Shown: one piece after another, positions 13,744 through 15,001 of the stretch
How the letters are laid out: the number at the start of each line of letters is the position of its first letter
How positions within the stretch are numbered: position 1 is the stretch's first letter
Translations under genes and position numbers: made by a program
The notes under the pieces: generated by a model
What the model saw: only the letters and a program-made list of their open reading frames with translations
Told to the model about the DNA's origin: nothing
Databases searched by the model: none
NCBI GenBank assembly: GCA_020724685.1
Contig: DYGP01000007.1
Location: 1-15,001 of the forward strand
DNA: 15,001 bases
Direction of reading: 5' to 3'
Source: Candidatus Paceibacter sp.
Lineage (GTDB): Bacteria > Patescibacteriota > Minisyncoccia > UBA6257 > GWB1-50-10

Positions 13744-14013
13744 TTATTTTTTTGCGGATACTTTTTTCTTGGCGACCCTCTTCGTTTTTTTCTTTACTGT
13801 CGGCGTCGTGGACGCTTTTGCCTGACGCGCCTTGAAGCGTTCGACGCGTCCCGCGGTATCGATGAGCTGCTGAGACCCGGTGTAGAACGGGTGGCATTTG
13901 CTGCAGATTTCCACTTTCACCGTTTCTTTTGTAGTTCCTATCTTCATTTTGTTCCCGCACGCGCATTCGAACGTGGCATGCTCGAAGAACTTCGGATGAA
14001 TTTCTTTTTTCAT
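13744..14013 (-). CDS. rpmE: Large-subunit ribosomal protein bL31, zinc-binding form
   Basis: bL31 links the central protuberance of the large subunit to the small-subunit head. It has 89 residues. The zinc-ribbon form is shown by Cys17, Cys19, Cys37 and Cys40 (ECACGNK and EICSKCHPFYTG). The start MKKEIHPKFF and the block CHPFYTGSQQLIDTAGRVERF are diagnostic. A Lys-rich tail after about residue 66 is longer than in many homologues. The gene is first in the operon with bL25 and is divergent from the 16S gene. Confidence 0.96.
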   Translation of the reverse strand: MKKEIHPKFFEHATFECACGNKMKIGTTKETVKVEICSKCHPFYTGSQQLIDTAGRVERFKARQAKASTTPTVKKKTKRVAKKKVSAKK

Positions 14014-14035
14014 AGTCTATTTTGAAAACAGGGGA

Positions 14036-14065
14036 ATTATTACACGGATTCCCGCGCATGGCAAG
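14036..14065 (-). promoter_or_regulatory. Promoter of the bL31-bL25 operon
   Basis: On the minus strand TTGCCA (14065-14060), 17-nt spacer, TAATAA (14042-14037). The leader to the ATG at 14013 is about 17 nt and lacks a Shine-Dalgarno. Confidence 0.55.
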
Positions 14066-14123
14066 GTTTTGAGTTTTCCTTATTTTCCCAAAAACCGTTT
14101 TCAAAGATCTCCCTGATGCGGGG

Positions 14124-14151
14124 TTGACATAATAAGAAAATACCCTATACT
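14124..14151 (+). promoter_or_regulatory. rRNA operon promoter
   Basis: Perfect TTGACA (14124-14129), 16-nt spacer, TATACT (14146-14151), about 80 nt before the 16S 5' end. It is divergent from the ribosomal protein promoter. Confidence 0.85.
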
Positions 14152-14314
14152 CATACCTGCGACTGAAACGACTGCTCTTTTCATTTTAAAAACGAAGAAA
14201 GAAATTTTTTAGTTGTCCCAATCTATTTTTATTGAGGATTTGATCCTGGTCCAGGATGAACGCTGGCGGCGTGGATAAGGCATGCAAGTCGAACGCACCA
14301 GTGCGTAGCACTGG

Positions 14315-14451
14315 AAACATCAATTTTCAAATCCCAAATTCCAAATAATATCCAAATTCCAATTTTCTAAATTCCATAAGCATTACTGTTTTGAAATTTT
14401 GATTTTGGTCATTGTGATTTGTTTGTGATTTGGTGCTTGTGATTTGGTGTT
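14315..14451 (+). other. Non-coding hairpin insertion in 16S helix 6
   Basis: Helix 6 arms at 14296-14314 and 14452-14471 are nearly complementary and enclose 137 nt of AT-rich sequence absent from ordinary 16S. The left half is made of CCAAAT/CAAATTCC motifs and the right half of TGTGATTTG motifs (three near-tandem copies between 14413 and 14449); the halves are roughly complementary, so the insertion folds into a long imperfect hairpin. It contains no ORF. It resembles the intervening sequences that RNase III removes from rRNA in other bacteria. Confidence 0.8.
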
Positions 14452-14554
14452 CCCACTGCTATGCAGTGGTGAGTGGCGAACGAGTTAGTAACACCTTGGT
14501 ACGTACCCTGAAGACGGGCATAATTCGCCGAAAGGCGAACTAATTCCCGATAGT

Positions 14555-14871
14555 CCCAGCTTCACTTTTGGTTTTAATTCTTTAAAATTATTATTATGCA
14601 TGTGGTATATATGCTTCAGCATAGTATTCGCGGAGATTTTTATATCGGTCTGACTTCGAATCTAGAAAAGCGCTTGGAGTCGCATAATAATAATTTAAAT
14701 AGATCAACTCGTCGCAATTTCGGTTGTTGGGTCTTGGTATATGCGGAAGTGTACCGTTCAAGATCCGATGCAATACGAAGAGAGTTGAAACTAAAACAAC
14801 ACGGCAGCAGTAAGCGCGAGTTGTTGAAACGAATTCAAGAAAGTGCAATTGAAATCAAAAGTGAGGCTGGG
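14555..14871 (+). mobile_element. GIY-YIG ORF insertion in the loop of 16S helix 10
   Basis: Arms 14555-14574 and 14852-14871 form a 20-bp stem that is perfect when two G-U pairs are allowed. The outer part is rRNA helix 10; the inner part extends it into the insertion. The loop holds the GIY-YIG ORF. The CPR 16S consensus has only a short loop here. Confidence 0.75.
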
Positions 14872-14874
14872 TAA
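14596..14874 (+). CDS. GIY-YIG endonuclease-domain protein encoded inside 16S rRNA
   Basis: A 92-residue single-domain GIY-YIG protein. Visible features are VYM (4-6), YIG (16-18), Arg26, HN (30-31) and Glu63 in IRRELKLKQ, the same layout as the gene before secA (2199-2471); both share WxLxYxExYxxRxD and RRE motifs. It probably cuts DNA; a role in spreading or keeping the insertion is likely but inferred. The ORF begins in the AT-rich insertion, but its last codons (Ser-Glu-Ala-Gly and the TAA at 14872-14874) are helix 10 and conserved 16S bases. No Shine-Dalgarno is visible, and a message would have to be the pre-rRNA or a cut-out insertion. Codon use is AT-rich, unlike the GC-rich housekeeping genes. 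Confidence 0.82.
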   Translation: MHVVYMLQHSIRGDFYIGLTSNLEKRLESHNNNLNRSTRRNFGCWVLVYAEVYRSRSDAIRRELKLKQHGSSKRELLKRIQESAIEIKSEAG

Positions 14875-15001
14875 AGGCGCAAGCCGCTTTAGGATCGGCC
14901 TAGGTCCGATCAGCTAGTTGGTGAGGTAATGGCTCACCAAGGCTATGACCGGTAGGGGAGGTGAGAGCCTGTTCCCCAACGAGGAAACTGAGATACGGTT
15001 C

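Larger units (their letters stand above)
14229..15001 (+). rRNA. rrs: 16S ribosomal RNA, 5' part, interrupted by two insertions
   Basis: The 5' end aligns with universal 16S sequence: GATTTGATCCTGG, GATGAACGCTGGCGGCG and GCATGCAAGTCGAACG. Later conserved parts include GTGAGTGGCGAACG, TAAAGGCGCAAGCCGC, GATCAGCTAGTTGGTGAGGTAA and, at the right edge, CTGAGATACGGTTC. The wording of the helix 10 region (CCCGATAGTCCC, then GGTAAAGGCGC) is typical of CPR bacteria. The gene runs past the window. Two insertions split it: about 14315-14451 in helix 6 (V1) and about 14566-14860 in helix 10 (V2). Both sit at the tip of a preserved stem, so the rRNA could fold with them in place or have them cut out. The 5' end position is an estimate within a few bases. 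Confidence 0.97.

Noticed and set aside
1..15001. CRISPR array or tRNA genes
   Set aside because: No regularly spaced repeats and no cloverleaf with a TTCGANNC arm were found on either strand.

Overview
The window looks like a piece of a Patescibacteria (Candidate Phyla Radiation, probably Parcubacteria-like) chromosome using the standard code (TAA, TAG and TGA all end genes). The case rests on four things: a SecA with the insertion in nucleotide-binding domain 1 typical of that group, small single-domain enzymes in short clusters, several genes with a -10 box almost touching the start codon and no Shine-Dalgarno, and a 16S rRNA gene of CPR type broken by insertions. This assignment comes from recognised sequence features, not from a database search.

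Layout. Positions 1-1819 hold most of a diversity-generating retroelement (DGR): an Asn-codon-rich stretch that reads as a template repeat (about 254-412), an Avd-like four-helix-bundle gene on the minus strand, and a DGR-type reverse transcriptase on the plus strand. No variable protein or variable repeat is visible. Positions 1820-2500 hold a promoter-to-terminator unit of about 110 nt that may be a small RNA, a leader with competing hairpins, and a GIY-YIG nuclease ORF enclosed by inverted repeats and placed directly before secA. Positions 2494-7452 carry secA, an ASCH-domain gene (possibly frameshifted), a DUF84 NTPase remnant, two Nudix hydrolases, a heptose-phosphate-adenylyltransferase-like nucleotidyltransferase and a small Cys-rich protein. 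Positions 7467-11442 carry a PfkB-type sugar kinase, a protein of unknown function, a class II fructose-bisphosphate aldolase and a release factor 1 that lacks domain 1. On the minus strand follow a coiled-coil lytic transglycosylase (11535-13001) and the bL31-bL25 pair (14013-13090). A strong rRNA promoter then drives a 16S gene (from about 14229) that runs off the right edge.

How the parts relate. The kinase and aldolase suggest a small sugar-phosphate route. The Nudix and DUF84 genes suggest nucleotide-pool cleaning. The 16S gene carries a non-coding hairpin insertion in helix 6 and a GIY-YIG ORF in helix 10, and the stop codon of that ORF lies in the rRNA itself. The two GIY-YIG ORFs in the window share one design, each sitting in the loop of a stem of about 20 bp or more. 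That shared design, the DGR with a G9 tract that sets the avd reading frame, and the split 16S gene are the most unusual points.
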